A DNA stretch of 64,000 bases from Ryuthela nishihirai (lineage: Eukaryota > Arthropoda > Arachnida > Araneae > Heptathelidae), in contig JAWZYU010000025.1 of the NCBI GenBank assembly GCA_038380435.1, positions 30,914,707-30,978,706 on the forward strand, given 5' to 3'. Shown here in pieces: positions 1-12,087 of this stretch (position 1 is its first letter; every line of letters begins with the position of its first letter). The notes under the pieces are model-generated. The model did not search any database and had not been told where the DNA came from. It saw only the letters and a list, made by a program, of their open reading frames with translations. The translations under genes and the position numbers were made by a program.

Positions 1-174
1 GGCTTAGTGGTTAGCCACTTGGCTACTGGTCTAAGGGAACTGGTTTCGAGTACCGAATAAGGCGGGATGTTTATGTTGTTTTTCTGCTGAGGTCTCGCTT
101 TCCTTACTATAGCGTATAAACTGACAGCTCCTGTCAGACCTCTGTGGCAAGCAGCTGCTTGGGGAGTTATTTTT
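1..174 (+). mobile_element. SINE family B, tRNA-headed copy (left edge cut by window)
   Basis: The copy has a tRNA-like head (ggttagccacttggctactg, then a degenerate B box ggtttcgagta), then a conserved body with the motifs tttttctgctgagg and ctcctgtcagacctctgtgg, ending in gcagctgcttgggg and a T-rich tail. The same order recurs at 12508 and 22586, which defines the family. The head resembles a class II tRNA (Ser/Leu-like), but I do not assign the parent tRNA. Confidence 0.75.
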
Positions 175-1110
175 TCATATTTTACGTTTGTCCCTGTTTC
201 ATCACGACCTCTCCTACATGGTCAGACCTACGACCACCAAACTTCGTCTACAGCTTCATCTCAACATAGCTTAATGCTATGTATGTGTTTCAACACCAAA
301 AAATTAGCTGGCCGCAAAATGTCTGTCTATTAATAACTTGGAAAAAAGATAACGTACCACTCCATTCATAATTTTCAATTCTCCATAAATAAGGTACGCG
401 GCGGCTTCCGTTCCAACCCACCACAGGTAGAAATCCGATCTCTGAATCCTATGTAGAAAGAACTAATCGAGGCAACCAATTCGGGGCCAGATCACGTAGA
501 TCGAAAACATACGTCACCAGTGACATCACCCAGCACCTCCTACAACAGGCCAGGGACCAAATTATGACGTCTGTATTTGTAGTACTGTAATCTAGAAAAT
601 TCTTATATGTCTATTTGTATTATTATTATTGATGTATTTTTGTACTAATATTTATATTAAAGTTTATTTATAAGTATATCATGTTTAGAAGGTAAATAAT
701 TCGTATATATTAGCATTATGATAATTTCTAATAAATGTAAATAATTTTTCATCTGAATAAGGTACATTAAATAGTAATATATCAATAATAAAATTATGAA
801 TAAATTTATACGAATTTTTCTAGACATAAGACTACTTACAATGACGTCATAACTTGGTCCATCAGCCTTCTCTCATAGGGGGTGTTGGTCAGACCACAGC
901 AAAGCAGAAATATCCAGCAAAAAATTCTAAAGCTTAATATGTTTTTACAACTAATTCTTATTTATAATCAAATTCAGTAAAGGGAAAAAGAGAAAAGTAC
1001 ACATATAGCCTTCTGCATTACCTGATGTCTGCATAAGCTCCAATAACTAGACATTATTCTAGTCATATATAAAATGGGTAAGGAAAATTGGTCAGGTAAG
1101 CAGACCATCT
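175..1110. other. AT-rich stretch, no recognisable gene
   Basis: Very AT-rich DNA with short TA-rich runs around 600-800. No long ORF, no RNA gene and no element ends were recognised. Confidence 0.5.
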
Positions 1111-1112
1111 AC

Positions 1113-1390
1113 TTTGAACAGTTCTGTGCAGTTGGACTTTATAACGTCACAACTACTGAATTGTTTGGCTAGCAATTCCCATGCACCTTAAATCAATCAG
1201 CGAACTGTAAAACAACATCAAATACATAATACCTCACCTTGTACGGTATCCTTACCTTCAACTTAAAATAGTTCTGTGCACTTAGACTTTATAACATCAA
1301 ATCCATTAACCTTTTCGTTAGCGATTTATGGGCACTCGAAACGTAAAAGAACATCAAATATGTAATATCTCTCCTTCCAATGGTGTTTAT
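1113..1390. repeat. Diverged tandem duplication, unit about 145 bp
   Basis: Two successive blocks begin agttctgtgca and share ttggactttataac/ttagactttataac, then end in catcaaatacataatacctc and catcaaatatgtaatatctc. The blocks start near 1116 and 1268. They are clearly related but diverged, so the duplication is old. No coding potential was recognised. Confidence 0.6.
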
Positions 1391-4150
1391 CTTACCTAAA
1401 TAAATTTCACCCATTGTCAGAACTTCTATAATAAGTAATCTCATTCTATAGATATTTGAATATGTGTATTCTATATTAGGGAAATACGTCTGTACCTGAA
1501 ACATAGACTTACACGGCTTATGTGCTATCGCCACTGATTTTGAAAAATCTTGTTACCGTAGATCCTGATTTCATTTCATTGAACATTTTAGGGGTGAACT
1601 TCCTTTGGAGAAAGCCACAGGATATTTGTAACTCAGTTGAACAGTAGTACTTCCCCAATATGGGGGGAGAAAGGGTCGAGCCACAAGGGCTGACCTTGAA
1701 CCCAGAAGGTCGGTAGATCTCCAGGCAGACAAGAAGCAGGCTCTACTTTACTGTTAACAGTCATGTTGCATTATACCGTCCAGTAGTAGACCGGTAAATG
1801 CAAAAGGCCCTGGAAATTGCCAGTGAACCGGCCTCCAGATACTGTACCATCCAATAGCACCCTCAGAAACCTTTTTCCCCTGGAGAGAGAAAAGGGGAGG
1901 AGGGGTGGGTGGGGGAAGGAGAAACAAACTACACCTATTTGACCATGGTTTGAAGTGACCAAGATTTAAATTTTCCCTCTGGGAAAGAATTTTTTTAAAA
2001 GAAATTAAGAAATATCCAATTTTAATGGTTCGCAGCTGGACCAGCTTCACAAAGTGGTCGTGAGCAGGTGCATATCCAAGATTTATTTTATTTTATTATT
2101 TTTTGGGGGTGGGGGAAGACTAAGCTTAAGTTTTTTTAATAATACGCTCAAATATATCTTGGTATGTGACATACAGCAACATGGTCAAGACATTTGTGTG
2201 GTGTGTGTGGGTTTAACAGGAATAAGGTGGTTTGTCTTGTTGGAAACAATGTTTTTTCTGTTGGTGACTTAGATAACTGAAATGCCACAAATTAACCTAT
2301 AATTTCATCTCTTGCTGATTACTGTCTTATTTCACAATTATTCTTTTGTGGTTGATGATAAACAAATAAGGGGCAACTACATCCATTTCCTAGACCCTGA
2401 CAAGCTGTAACTGCTGTAGTGTCTTTTTGCTGAATTTCGATTAGCACGGCATTTTCACCAAGTTTTGAACTGTGCCTGTAAATAGTTTTATTATTTTCCA
2501 ATTTCGATGTTTCAAATAATTAATGGGGGGGGGGGGGTTAGAACCCTAAGCAACCTCTTTGTATACACTCTGGTCCTGAGAATATATATGAATGAATTTT
2601 CCCTCTGCCCTCCTGCAGCCAAAAAAATTATTAAAATAGCTTGAAAGTTTGCTTTTCAAGTTCTAAGGAGGAGAAGCAGGAATTTCCTGTTCTTTGCAAT
2701 CTCGAATCGGATTCATTTTCAAACATCGTCTCCTTTTTTGACATATCTGAAATTTTAGATTACTTAAGATGTTATAAAAATTATTTCGACTTATTCAGTT
2801 GTCAGCGCTTCACAAAAGAAAAATATGGATTCATATAAGAGCAGCGTAAAAAACTCGAAAAAATGTTACATGAATTATATTAAAATAATTCTTTTGGTGA
2901 CAGTGATGATTGGTGTCTGTATGACAAATTTTTCGTGAAATATAGGAGGACACAAAGCGCCTCTTCTTGCCCGTTATTGCTGGCGCTCATGGTACTATGC
3001 AAGAGTATCTCCGTTGAGGACTAGTGGGAGAAGGGTATTCTTAAATTAGAATAAAATTCTAATGTGAAAACAAGATGTACATTTCTATTGGCAAACAAAA
3101 AAATAACCCATCAAACTTTATTTTACACCTGGTGTGCTTTTAATGACCATATTAGCAATTGAAGATATATTTAAGTTAATTAAAATATCTTTCTCTAGGC
3201 ACATAAGCATAAATACTTTTCAATTTTCTTGGGCTAGTAAACTCCTGATTCTATTCCCTATAATATTTAAACGAGAAAATCTTCGTTCGTACGCAACCTG
3301 GATACATTCCTTTGTAATAACATATTGTCATGAATTTTAATACTAAAAACTGAGCATGAGTTCACAGGAATTCTTAGAAACAAAACTGTAAGTGAACTCA
3401 TTTATTACGAAGGCTTAACAGTACACAAATAAAACAGTTTGATCTAACACAAGTTTCGTTTTTATCAGTATGAAGTTAAACCATAAAGAGAATGATTGTC
3501 TAGTCAACGATCTTTCTATTTTTTACACTATAGTGCTTTCAATATTTATTCTAAGCACAAAACAGAACCTTTTCATTTATAACATTTAACGAGTGAACCA
3601 AGTTTCTGTCGAAACACCTTTAAATTATTAAAATTACCTTACCAATTCTTTACACTATGAGTACTTTAAAATTTATTTGTTCTTCCTGTTGGCTTATCTT
3701 TATTACGTTGGTTTCACCAGTAGAACTAGGCTTTATCTTGGACAAAATATAAACAACATTCTTACTAGAATCACACAACACCTTAAAAAGGAGAGCGAAT
3801 ACACATTTTTTACTTCTACTTAAAACTTCTTCGTTGTTCTCTTTCTAAATATGGTTAAATATTTTTTACATTTTTGTCTGTTACAATCTGCTAGTGATGT
3901 AATTGTCAGCTGAAGCATACGGGAGCGTCACACAACTATCATGGTTTCACTGTAGCACGTTCATCTGTCGTAACAATTTAAATATTAGCTATATACACAC
4001 TACAATATAAATTACATTTAGACAATGCTTGAAAGCAGCATAAACGCAATCTTTATGTACGAGTTTTGCGTGGCGCACTTCTAACACATGGCTTCCAATT
4101 CTTTCTAAGTCAGACTCTGTCACAGGTTTATATACAGGGTGGTTATAATT
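1391..4150. other. AT-rich stretch, no recognisable gene
   Basis: Only short chance ORFs are present. Notable simple sequence includes a T-rich/G-rich run near 2095-2120 and a G homopolymer near 2525-2537. I see no known element ends or conserved protein motif. Confidence 0.45.
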
Positions 4151-4153
4151 AAA

Positions 4154-4690
4154 CTGGCATTACCCCCCAATAGGGGACCACCCTGTCTTGGTGGGGGGCT
4201 TCAGGTCTAGAAACCGGTCGAAGACTTTGCTGACCGGATTGGGTCCCCGGTTGGACAGAGCCAAGACCAACCGAGGTCGAAGACATCGCTGACCGGTTTA
4301 GTGGTCCAGTTGGATGGTGTCAAGACCTCAACATCAGGCGCTCTGTGGAGCAGTTTAAGGGCACGGCTGAACGGATTTGGTCCCCTAGTAGGCACGAGCC
4401 CTTTTCAAAGTCTGGGCCCCACTAAGAGTCTCTACCCCGGGTGCCAAGCGAACTTGGATTTACATATCCTTGTTCATGGCTAACCGGGGAACAGATTAAA
4501 TTTCAGATTTCCATCGGTGGTTAGCTTTCCTTCTATAGGACTGCTGCCATGCGAGGTTGGGGATGAGATGCATTTATATGGTGTATTCTTGCCCCCGACT
4601 GTAGATAGTCACAGCTTTCCGTTAACTTGGTAGTGTCATAAGTTGGAACCGTGGATTGCCGTATTGCTGAACATCGGCAACAAATAGTAC
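4154..4690 (-). mobile_element. 5' portion of an I-clade (Nimb-like) LINE, isolated copy
   Basis: This block aligns by eye with 50417-50945, the 5' leader of the I-clade LINE remnant at 48.2-51 kb. Shared landmarks are aataggggaccacc, the repeated accggtcg/ccggttgga phrases, tactaagagtct and cttggattt/cttggatct. Read on the minus strand it is the leader before ORF1; no ORF1 or ORF2 follows here, so the copy is truncated on the 3' side. The 62-aa ORF inside (4207-4395) is leader sequence translated by chance. Confidence 0.6.
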
Positions 4691-4795
4691 AATTACTCAG
4701 AACAATGTAGAGAAGGATCTACTCGACGTATCACAGCAAAAAGTGGTGGATACCTTAAAAACAACATCAGGTAGAGAATTTACGAATGAAAAAAA

Positions 4796-5660
4796 TTAGT
4801 TAGTGTTAATGCCATCAGGTGGCATGGGTGCGCTAAAATAAAGAAAATACCAAATTGAACAAACATAACCTTTATTTTACAAATCAAAATTCTCAATATG
4901 TGAACCACTCGTATACAAAATGTGCTAGAAATGTGATACAGCATGGTCCACAGTTGTCTGAAACATGCCCCGGGGAATGGCTGCAACATGCTATGTTATT
5001 GTTAGCCTTCAGTTCAGCAAGCGATGCAACATTGTCTTGGAAACTCGGATTTTCAAATAACCACTTGCCAAAAATCGCTTGGGTTTAGGTTGGGGGCAAA
5101 TATGATGGCCAAGCATTGGAAAATGTTCGAGAAATTATTCTGCCCTCACCAAATGTGGTACGCAACAATTGCATTGCCATACGTGCAATATGGGGTGGCG
5201 CCCCATCCTACATGAAGGTTATGGAGTCTGAGCAATTTCTTTTTTTGCAAAGCAGGAATAATCTCACAGCAGAGAAGATCTGTGCATCGTGGTCCATTCA
5301 CGGACCGACACACGGGTCTTGAGGTGTGATCTCCTCAACGAAAATTGACCTGATTTTAAAGTTTGCAGTAAACCCGCACCATACAGTTACATAGTCGGAG
5401 TGTAGGGACACATCATGCGGTTGTATGGTTTCTTATATTCGGTGGTTGTGCGTATTCACTGCTCCATGTAGGGAAAAATGCGCCTCATCGGTCCATAAGA
5501 CTTTCGAAGGCCACAAGTTGCATTCTCGTCATGTCATGATCAGATGACCTTTGCCATGCCAAACAGTTCACCATCTGCAGAGTACTCACCAGTAACATGC
5601 AGGTCACTGGAAAGAGGGTGAGAAGAAAACTGCAAGCATCATCTGTGCCTAAGGGGTCAG
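4796..5660 (-). pseudogene. Mariner/Tc1-superfamily transposase relic
   Basis: On the minus strand, fragments in shifting frames match the catalytic half of IS630/Tc1/mariner-superfamily transposases: a W-x-DEAHFSLHG block near 5470-5500, a YVTVWCGF block near 5380, and an intact MQDGAPPHIA-type block (here DGAPPHIARMAMQLLRTTFG) near 5180. Stops and frameshifts separate these blocks, so no active enzyme can be made. The N-terminal helix-turn-helix part was not found. Family membership follows from these motifs; the exact clade is not assigned. A second, independent relic of similar type lies at 43190-44130. Confidence 0.65.
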
Positions 5661-5689
5661 TCCCACAAGCCTTGGACAGTTAGGAGCAC

Positions 5690-6310
5690 CTTCTTCTTCT
5701 TCTTTCACATCCATCATACTTCTGGTCCTATTTGTAAAGCGGGCCTCGGCCCGCTTATCATCAGGACCACAAGCGAAATTCATCGGTAGAGGCAAAGGTT
5801 ATAATAACAAAATTTTGAATTTAGACGAAAATAAGGAGGCAAGGCCGAAAGTCGAAAATGAGCGAAAAAAGCTCCAGAGATGGTAATTGTCGTATATAAT
5901 CGTGGGACGAGAGTGAAAATCAGGGCCGTATCATGGCTGCTTGGCAGTGGCTAACAGAGGTCACGTGAGCGGAAGTGACCAGAGGGGGAGAAGAAAGGAA
6001 GAAGACAGCAGGCAACAACCTTGAGGGGGAAAAGAGGTGAGAGGAACTCGGCGTGGCAGCCAAGAGGACAGTGAGAGAGGTACGCTTGGCTCAGGGAGAA
6101 GGAGCGGATTGTCTTTGTCGAGAAACGGCATCAATAACTGCCGAAGCTCGTAGTATCCTGTAAGCAGGAAGTGTTTTTTATGTTATATGCTGGATGTAAT
6201 AGTTTGTAGTAATTAAACATCGGTTAAGTTTATCCAATACCAGTATCGGTAGTCCGCTCATTTCCGATCTCACGTTTGCTCGAGACCCCTTTGTTCCCGA
6301 CAGAAGTGTC
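5690..6310 (+). mobile_element. Possible solo LTR or LTR end of a gypsy-type element
   Basis: This purine-rich, less AT-rich block differs from its surroundings. It ends in ttgttcccgaca, and its reverse complement starts tgtcgggaacaaa, the TG...CA style of LTR termini. The sequence just after the end (gtgtcagcgccctga) is reminiscent of a gypsy primer-binding region. No second LTR and no matching pol gene were found, so a solo LTR is one reading and chance similarity another. Confidence 0.25.
5723..5769. repeat. Nested GC-rich hairpin
   Basis: An inner perfect palindrome (aagcgggcctcggcccgctt, 5737-5756) is enclosed by outer arms tggtcct/aggacca. It could fold as an extended hairpin or mark an element end. 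Confidence 0.6.
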
Positions 6311-6319
6311 AGCGCCCTG

Positions 6320-7670
6320 AGATAACGGTAGCGGCTGACAGCCAGGAGAGACAAATGTTATTCAACTTATAAAATTTACATTAGAAAACCTCACTCGGAA
6401 ATGCTCTATCGTATTATTTAACTTTTAGTTAATTAAATTATTGTTTAATTATTATTTCACCTTTAATATATTATTACTAATATTTCACCAGTCATTAATA
6501 TTTATTTTTTAGATTCTCTCAATAGGAAGATTTCTTTCCACTACTAGTTCATTGGTAAAGTCAGAACCGTCCATGAAAACTCAAATAGAAACGAAAGGGT
6601 GGAAATAGTATTTCCAACCATTTTATATATTGCACAAATCTTAAATAAGGATTTGGAGCGTCTGTTCGAAATTTGTTTCTAAACTGTTAAGACGATCGCT
6701 GAGCCATGCATTGTTTCGTGGGCACCAGTATTCTTTAAATATTCGGTGAATACAGTATTGCTGAGAATCCAGATCCTCATAGATTTTTCATATACTTAAC
6801 TTACAACAAGAAATAAAATTTGATTAGGTTACTGACTTTGATGATATCATTCAAGGGACTTTCTACTTTGATTGCCTCGGTACTATTACATAACGACATT
6901 TTTCTCTTGTGGGATCACCTAAGAGGAACTGCTTTTTCGAAGATTACAGAGGTTACAATGTGACGACTAGCCTGATATTAAATTTATCTTCGGAATCGTG
7001 TGGAATTTTTATTGTTTTTCATAATATCACGAAAAAAATGCCAAAAAAAATTCTTCCTACACAATTTTGTTTTATTTTACGTCATCGTAAACAGCAGAAA
7101 AAATAGTTTTGAAATCTTTTCAAACAATTTCGCATAGTTGGAAATAAAGTATTATAATTAATCTTGAAAAAGTATTGTTTTTATTTGGAAAACTGCATTT
7201 CTCAATACTTCAACTCTAAACGTAAACAAAACAGCAATTACAGATGTATTAGCTTTAGTATGATATGTAATTTTTATGATTCGCAATAAGTCGATTTTCG
7301 ACTTTTGTCAAAAGATTTTTCCGTTTTGTATTTACTGCGAAGCGACGGCTCCTTCTATCTTCACACTGCATATGTTTCGCATTCTCTGCCCGAAGAGATT
7401 CCTTTTTATCCTTTACACCTAGTTTGGTGCATCCTGGCTTTAGTTGCCTTTTCGCTATAAAATCCCAAACAACCAACCAGTCCGAAGGGATTTCAATTCC
7501 AATATTTTATATTTTCCACTAACCAATCTACCACAGTTGATATTTGTCCTTAGCTCATTATTTTTTAATTAATTAAGTCAACTACCGACCGGCCTCGAGG
7601 TAAGACTTTGTGGCCGGCCTACCGGGATATCTCTCGGTGTCCCGGCGGCTCAGTTCGCCACTGATCACTT
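6320..7670. other. AT-rich stretch, no recognisable gene
   Basis: Short ORFs only. A GC-rich, hairpin-prone patch lies at about 7586-7650 (two ggccggcct-type blocks). The segment at 7430-7485 is annotated separately as a LINE tail. Confidence 0.45.
7430..7485 (+). mobile_element. 3'-tail fragment of an I-clade LINE
   Basis: The string ataaaatcccaaacaacca matches the reverse complement of the LINE 3' UTR end seen near 48230-48260 (gtttggggtttatggcgc on the plus strand). Only the last few tens of bases are recognisable. Confidence 0.35.
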
Positions 7671-7672
7671 GT

Positions 7673-7777
7673 ACACGAAGGTTGCCAGATCGCTAATTTC
7701 TAAAAAAATCGTTGCCAGATATTTTTTCTAAATTCTGTATTCAACCATAGTGTTCGGATTTTTTTTTTGAGCGACTA
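7673..7777. mobile_element. Half copy of the TA-flanked Tc1/mariner-type MITE
   Basis: Only the right half is present: cgaaggttgccagatc through a variant terminus gagcgacta followed by TA. The full element at 14117-14251 has both ends. The left half is missing. Confidence 0.6.
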
Positions 7778-7865
7778 TACAGTTCTGGCTGATAAAACAT
7801 CTTTAGGAGAAAAAAAAAATTATGGGAAGTGCAAAATTAACAGTTTAATGATTCTGTTTATGGTC

Positions 7866-7990
7866 AGGCTCGTTGTGGTTTGGTTGTTTGGGATTTTATG
7901 GCACAAGGGCAATTTAGGTCATATTGCTCCAAACAAGGTTATAAACAAATCGATAAAGGTCACAGAACCTACAAGGCTCAGCTTGTGATT
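7866..7990 (-). mobile_element. 3'-UTR fragment of an I-clade LINE
   Basis: The plus-strand text ggttgtttgggattttatgg followed by a block ending ccaaacaaggtt parallels 48238-48300 (ttgtttggggtttatggcgc ... gccaaacaaggt). In that longer copy the element is on the minus strand, so this fragment is too. Confidence 0.45.
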
Positions 7991-8256
7991 CAACCTACTG
8001 TCAAGTTGGTCTAATATAGTGTAGGCAGCAATCTAGACAGTATAAACACTTTAGTGAACAAAATGATGAATTTAATGAACTGAATCAGGGAGTGATCTTA
8101 AATCAACTAACCAGAGATCATTTCCAGCAAAATAGTCGACTTGATTGAAGGTGGCATAAAACATAAAATTCAAGAAACAAAAGCTTAGTAATTATGTCAA
8201 AATGAAAACCCATAGCAATGAAGTAAGCAAATGATTTTGTAATCTGCTGAATGAAA

Positions 8257-8440
8257 TGGGGGTTAACTCAACTGGTAACACGCCAGACTTGTAATGTGCA
8301 GTTCCCAGATACGAGTCCCAACTGTACCAACACTGAGATTTATCTCTGTTAACCTTTGACCTGCCATTAGGGGAAAAAGAACTTGGAAAGGCCACCATTG
8401 GGTTGGATGGGAGTTACGACGTGAATACATGAGTAGTGAG
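8257..8440 (+). mobile_element. SINE family A, old copy with tRNA head
   Basis: The tRNA-like head ggttaactcaactggtaaca with a mutated B box (gatacgagtccc) is followed by gagatttatctctg and cttggaaaggccacc, in the family A order. It is strongly diverged and lacks the 3' half. Confidence 0.6.
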
Positions 8441-8444
8441 AAGA

Positions 8445-9450
8445 ATGAGAGTTCTGGGCCAATGTTAAAGTATAGGGAAACCCATGTTAACCTATGGGAG
8501 AAGTTTTGGGGGATGAGGGGTTAAACTAATTTTCGGAAGGTGGTATGTGTAAAAGATATGAAATGATGGATTTTGTTGAGGAAATGTAGTCATCATACAC
8601 TTCACTGGATTATTGGGTTGTTGGGTTTGATTAAAATCGGAGAAGTCGACAAAGCCAAACAGTTTTGGAAAATTAGTTTGAAAAATATGGCAATTCAAAC
8701 TCAACAGGTAAAAGGATGTTTTCGGGGGCTGGGAGAGAAAAATATGATGAAAAGATAGATTTTGAAGTGATATCTGTGAATGTATGGATTTTCTTTTTCT
8801 CTGGTGAGGATGAGAGGGTATGAGATGAATCCAATTTCGAAAAAAATTGCGAGTAATGAAATTACGGTGAAATCGTGAAACAGCCAGGATAAACATTGCA
8901 AATTTAAGCATAACAGGCCAAATGCCTCTCAGTATTGTCTGAGGCGCTAATTGTGTATTTTGCTGTGTTGAACATTTGAATTGATGTGGGTAATTGGGGG
9001 AAGTTTCTGGAGAAGAGATTTATATTTATTTTGAAAATGATGAAGAGCATTTGGGTTAAAGATTAAATTTGAAGTGAAAAGTGATGTAGGTTAGAATAAT
9101 TTTGAGAATGTATGAAATTTGTATGGAGAGAGAGAAGAGTTTTTTAAAATAATTGTGCTTAATTCATAGTAAATAGAAATCAGTCTCGACCCTCTCTAAA
9201 GAACAAGGGGGTCGAGACTTAATTTCATTTATTTAAGTTCAATTGATTGATGTCATTATTTTAGAGTTCACTGCACCTCAACATTAAAGTGAATCTGGGA
9301 GAATACATATTTTTTTAAAACGTGCAAATAGATGTAGATTTTGCAATTATTGTATTTAAAGTAGTTTTTTAGCCAACAACTAAAAGTTTTCCCTCTAGTG
9401 GTTGCAAAGTTGCTTTTTGTTCTGAGACAAATAAGCAATATACGTGATAT
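8445..9450. other. Purine-rich-strand AT-rich DNA, no gene supported
   Basis: The plus strand is biased to A and G, which opens a 139-codon minus-strand frame (8492-8911) of low complexity with no domain I recognise; I do not call it a gene. A perfect 10-bp-arm inverted repeat (gtctcgaccc/gggtcgagac) lies at 9183-9218. Confidence 0.45.
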
Positions 9451-9452
9451 AA

Positions 9453-10532
9453 TTAATTTGGCGCCCTATTTAACATAAATCGTATTTCGATGTCAGCAGT
9501 TGCTGATAATTCATATAGACATGATTCGTATTTACTGACATCGAAGTGGAATATTGGATACAATTTCCTAAAATCTTGATAATTGACTTGTGTTTCTGAG
9601 TCAATATCCATATTTTTGGCAGCTGAAAAGCTGTTGTAAACTCGCGCATAGTCTAAGTGTTGGATTCAAAGTTGCACTCGAATTCTTGTTCGGAAAACTG
9701 TTTGCTATTCACCCTGATCTGAATTCGTTCTAGTGACACGTGATCAAACACCATATTGTTTCTGGTTTGACCATTTAATCGGTTAGACTTTTATAAGACG
9801 ACATAAAGACGGACGGGTTTATTTTGAGTTGTAGTAACCCGCCAACTGACATGAGAGTAAGTTCTAGTATCAGGTTTGTACAGTTTGCACGATTACCAAA
9901 AGATCTCACGTGGATTGCTGCTTGCTAACTGAGATTCTAGTTTTGCAAGTACTTACTTATAGTGATGGTTCCACTTTTGGATTAAACCAAGATACGTGAG
10001 ATATTTCAAATTTATACAACGTAGCCCTACCTCTCTGAATAATGTCATTGTCGTCATTTTTTTCTAGTTTTATGATATGTTTTACACCACGAAACACTTT
10101 ATCCACGTCTCGACAGAATCCAAACAGCCGATTCAGTGATAAAAATAAACGTAAGTTTTGGCTATTTTTTGTAATTTCATATCTCTCCGAGAATCCTTGA
10201 CTGAATTCAGGATTTCTCTTCAACGCTTGTGCAAAATCCTTTATCTTATTATTCGTGTCCAGTTTATCTTCGCCTCCGTCATACAAATACTTATTCATTT
10301 TCGAACTGTCTGAGGTATCTTTGAACTACATCATATTTGTGGCAGCACTGTGTGAAAAGTCTTCGGTAAAATCAATTAAATTGTGAATCGTGGTTGTGAC
10401 TCCTAGCAATTCAATATCTTCCAATTCTCTGTTTTCGATATAATATTGAGCTATCTTAAAAATGTTGTACCCGTTATTGACCATCGTAACTACATCACTG
10501 CCGCCGATATCAGACTCAGCTGATTTCAGCAT
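9453..10532 (-). pseudogene. Polinton major capsid protein, broken
   Basis: Two open pieces (10326-10532, 68 codons; 9957-10298, 113 codons) are followed by a further out-of-frame, stop-containing stretch down to about 9453. The second piece carries LNRLFGFCRDVDKV and SWFNPKVEPSL, which resemble conserved stretches of Polinton double-jelly-roll major capsid proteins. The first piece resembles the N-terminal part. Similarity continues past the stop at 9957 in other frames (a block beginning near 9760 with a NNMVFD motif), so the gene was once full length and has since been broken by frameshifts and stops. It cannot yield a complete capsid protein as it stands. Confidence 0.65.
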
Positions 10533-10539
10533 TTTGCCT

Positions 10540-10891
10540 CTGACGTGTATGCGCTGTTGGATACTTCAACTGTTGTGCAGATGTAGATAAACGTCCATAT
10601 CTTTGGTAAATATTCGTACTTTTCAAGATTTTTAACATTCATATTGATTTCTCAATATTCGAAGTATTCGTATTTTGTCGTTGCATTATCGTCATTGCGT
10701 CTTCGAACAAATTCCAGTAAGAAGCCTCAACGTCCATCCTATACTTACTTTATGGCTTTATGATTTTTAGGCCATTTCCATAAATTAACTGATTAAGAAT
10801 ATTTCTGCTTTTAGGGGATATTTTCTCGTTTTTTCGAATGACAGGCGCCGTAATTGTATAAAATGTTTTAATTCGCTTTCTCAGTATCTCC
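10540..10891 (-). other. Short unassigned frames between capsid genes
   Basis: Two short minus-strand frames sit here: about 47 codons starting with ATG near 10891 and about 38 codons starting near 10643. Neither has a recognised domain. They may be decayed capsid N-terminal sequence or small Polinton ORFs. Confidence 0.3.
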
Positions 10892-10895
10892 ATCT

Positions 10896-11609
10896 TTATT
10901 TGGGTCTGATGTGTAACATATAAGCCACGCTTTCCTTGTTCAAGTCAATTACTTTATTATTCTGACAGGTTACTTTCATTCTAACATTGTAAATGTAATC
11001 AGTTTTATTCAGCGGTAAATATATGGGGAAGAATGGATGTGTGTCGATTAAACTGCCTGGAGGTGTTTGAAGCACGAAACTGTATAACACGTCGCTCTTC
11101 TGATTATTGAGATAGGAAGATTCGACAATAGAACATTTAATCAGAATGCGATCGACCCCTCTCGTTATGTTGGGTGGGAACTTTCCTTCGTTTTCTGCTG
11201 CATCGATAATTTTCGATTCGAACCCTAGTATATCTCGCAACTTTCCTTCAGAAAAATCTATTTTATATCCTCTTGCCAAACGAATAACAAATCTTAATGT
11301 GGGGAGGTTGCTTTCTAGTATCATAGGGCTAGGATCCCCAAAGACATTTTTCAAAACATCATTAAATCCGTCTACATCGTACATTCCATTCGGGAAAGTT
11401 ATTTTATTCCATTGCCGCCTTCCATTGAAGTATTTCAGAGTGTTATTGTTATATTTATCACTGATGTTGTACCAGGAATACCACATATTGCTACCGATCA
11501 GTGCTATCTCGTATTCACCATTGAGTGTGATCGGCGTTTCATAATTAATTTCCAAATCTTCGGGGATGTATGCCGTAATAGTAGAGGAATTGATAGTTAT
11601 GAGTACCAT
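10896..11609 (-). CDS. Polinton penton-like minor capsid protein, open frame
   Basis: A 237-codon open frame. I chose the ATG at 11609 (MVLITINSSTITAYIPEDLE) because the upstream extension to 11645 starts at GTG, which is unlikely in a eukaryote. The layout fits the Polinton minor capsid/penton jelly-roll protein: an N-terminal beta-rich segment with LNGEYEIALIG, a central GMYDVDGFNDVL block (about residue 85), RGYKIDFSEGKLRDILGF (about 115-135) and a C-terminal YMLHIRPK. In the intact virus-like element it would form the capsid vertices. It is unbroken here, whereas the neighbouring capsid gene is not. Whether it is expressed is unknown. Confidence 0.65.
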   Translation of the reverse strand: MVLITINSSTITAYIPEDLEINYETPITLNGEYEIALIGSNMWYSWYNISDKYNNNTLKYFNGRRQWNKITFPNGMYDVDGFNDVLKNVFGDPSPMILESNLPTLRFVIRLARGYKIDFSEGKLRDILGFESKIIDAAENEGKFPPNITRGVDRILIKCSIVESSYLNNQKSDVLYSFVLQTPPGSLIDTHPFFPIYLPLNKTDYIYNVRMKVTCQNNKVIDLNKESVAYMLHIRPK

Positions 11610-11696
11610 CTTTATTAATATAATGTAGTAATATGTAGTATTCACATTCTAGTTGTTACCAACAATTCATTCCGATCGTTAGGAGTTTGTTCAAAC

Positions 11697-12035
11697 TCAT
11701 ACATTATGTGGGATTATGTTATTATTCCTTCGTTTAATGTAATAGATACAATAGGAATCGCATTTTACAGAGTAATTTGCTTGGATTTGCAAAGAGTTAT
11801 ACACGATCGGCTTCGAAGACGTAAGTAGATAGTGTTTTATTTCTTCTGGTGGCGATAAACCCAATGGATCACAGTACTCGAAGTAAGGTAACTTCGCATC
11901 ATTGAAATAAGCTACCCAATAAGTTCCTGAACCACGGGAAACGTCAGAGTTCACTATATCATTTTCGTTCTTGAATATTTTTGCTCGCAAAGAATCGATA
12001 GAGTATATACCATGGAATCCTTTTTCGTTTTTCAT
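11697..12035 (-). pseudogene. Adenain-like cysteine protease of the Polinton, probably inactive
   Basis: A 112-codon frame starting at ATG. It has the order typical of adenovirus-type/Polinton maturation proteases: a GTxWV block (about residue 37), an acidic YCDPLGLSPPEEIKHYL block (about 54-69), an IVYNSLQIQ block containing the oxyanion Gln, and a C-terminal CDSYC segment that would hold the nucleophilic Cys. In the family the residue after GT is the catalytic His; here it is Tyr, so activity is unlikely. The frame is otherwise intact. Neighbours are the penton-like gene downstream and the small basic protein upstream, as in Polintons. Confidence 0.65.
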
Positions 12036-12087
12036 TATTTTTCGATATCTAAGTTACTTAATGGCTCTTTTTTTTTAAATCCCTGAG

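Noticed and set aside
8492..8911. 139-codon minus-strand frame
   Set aside because: Low-complexity composition caused by purine-rich DNA; no domain, no conserved pattern, overlapping frames on the other strand.
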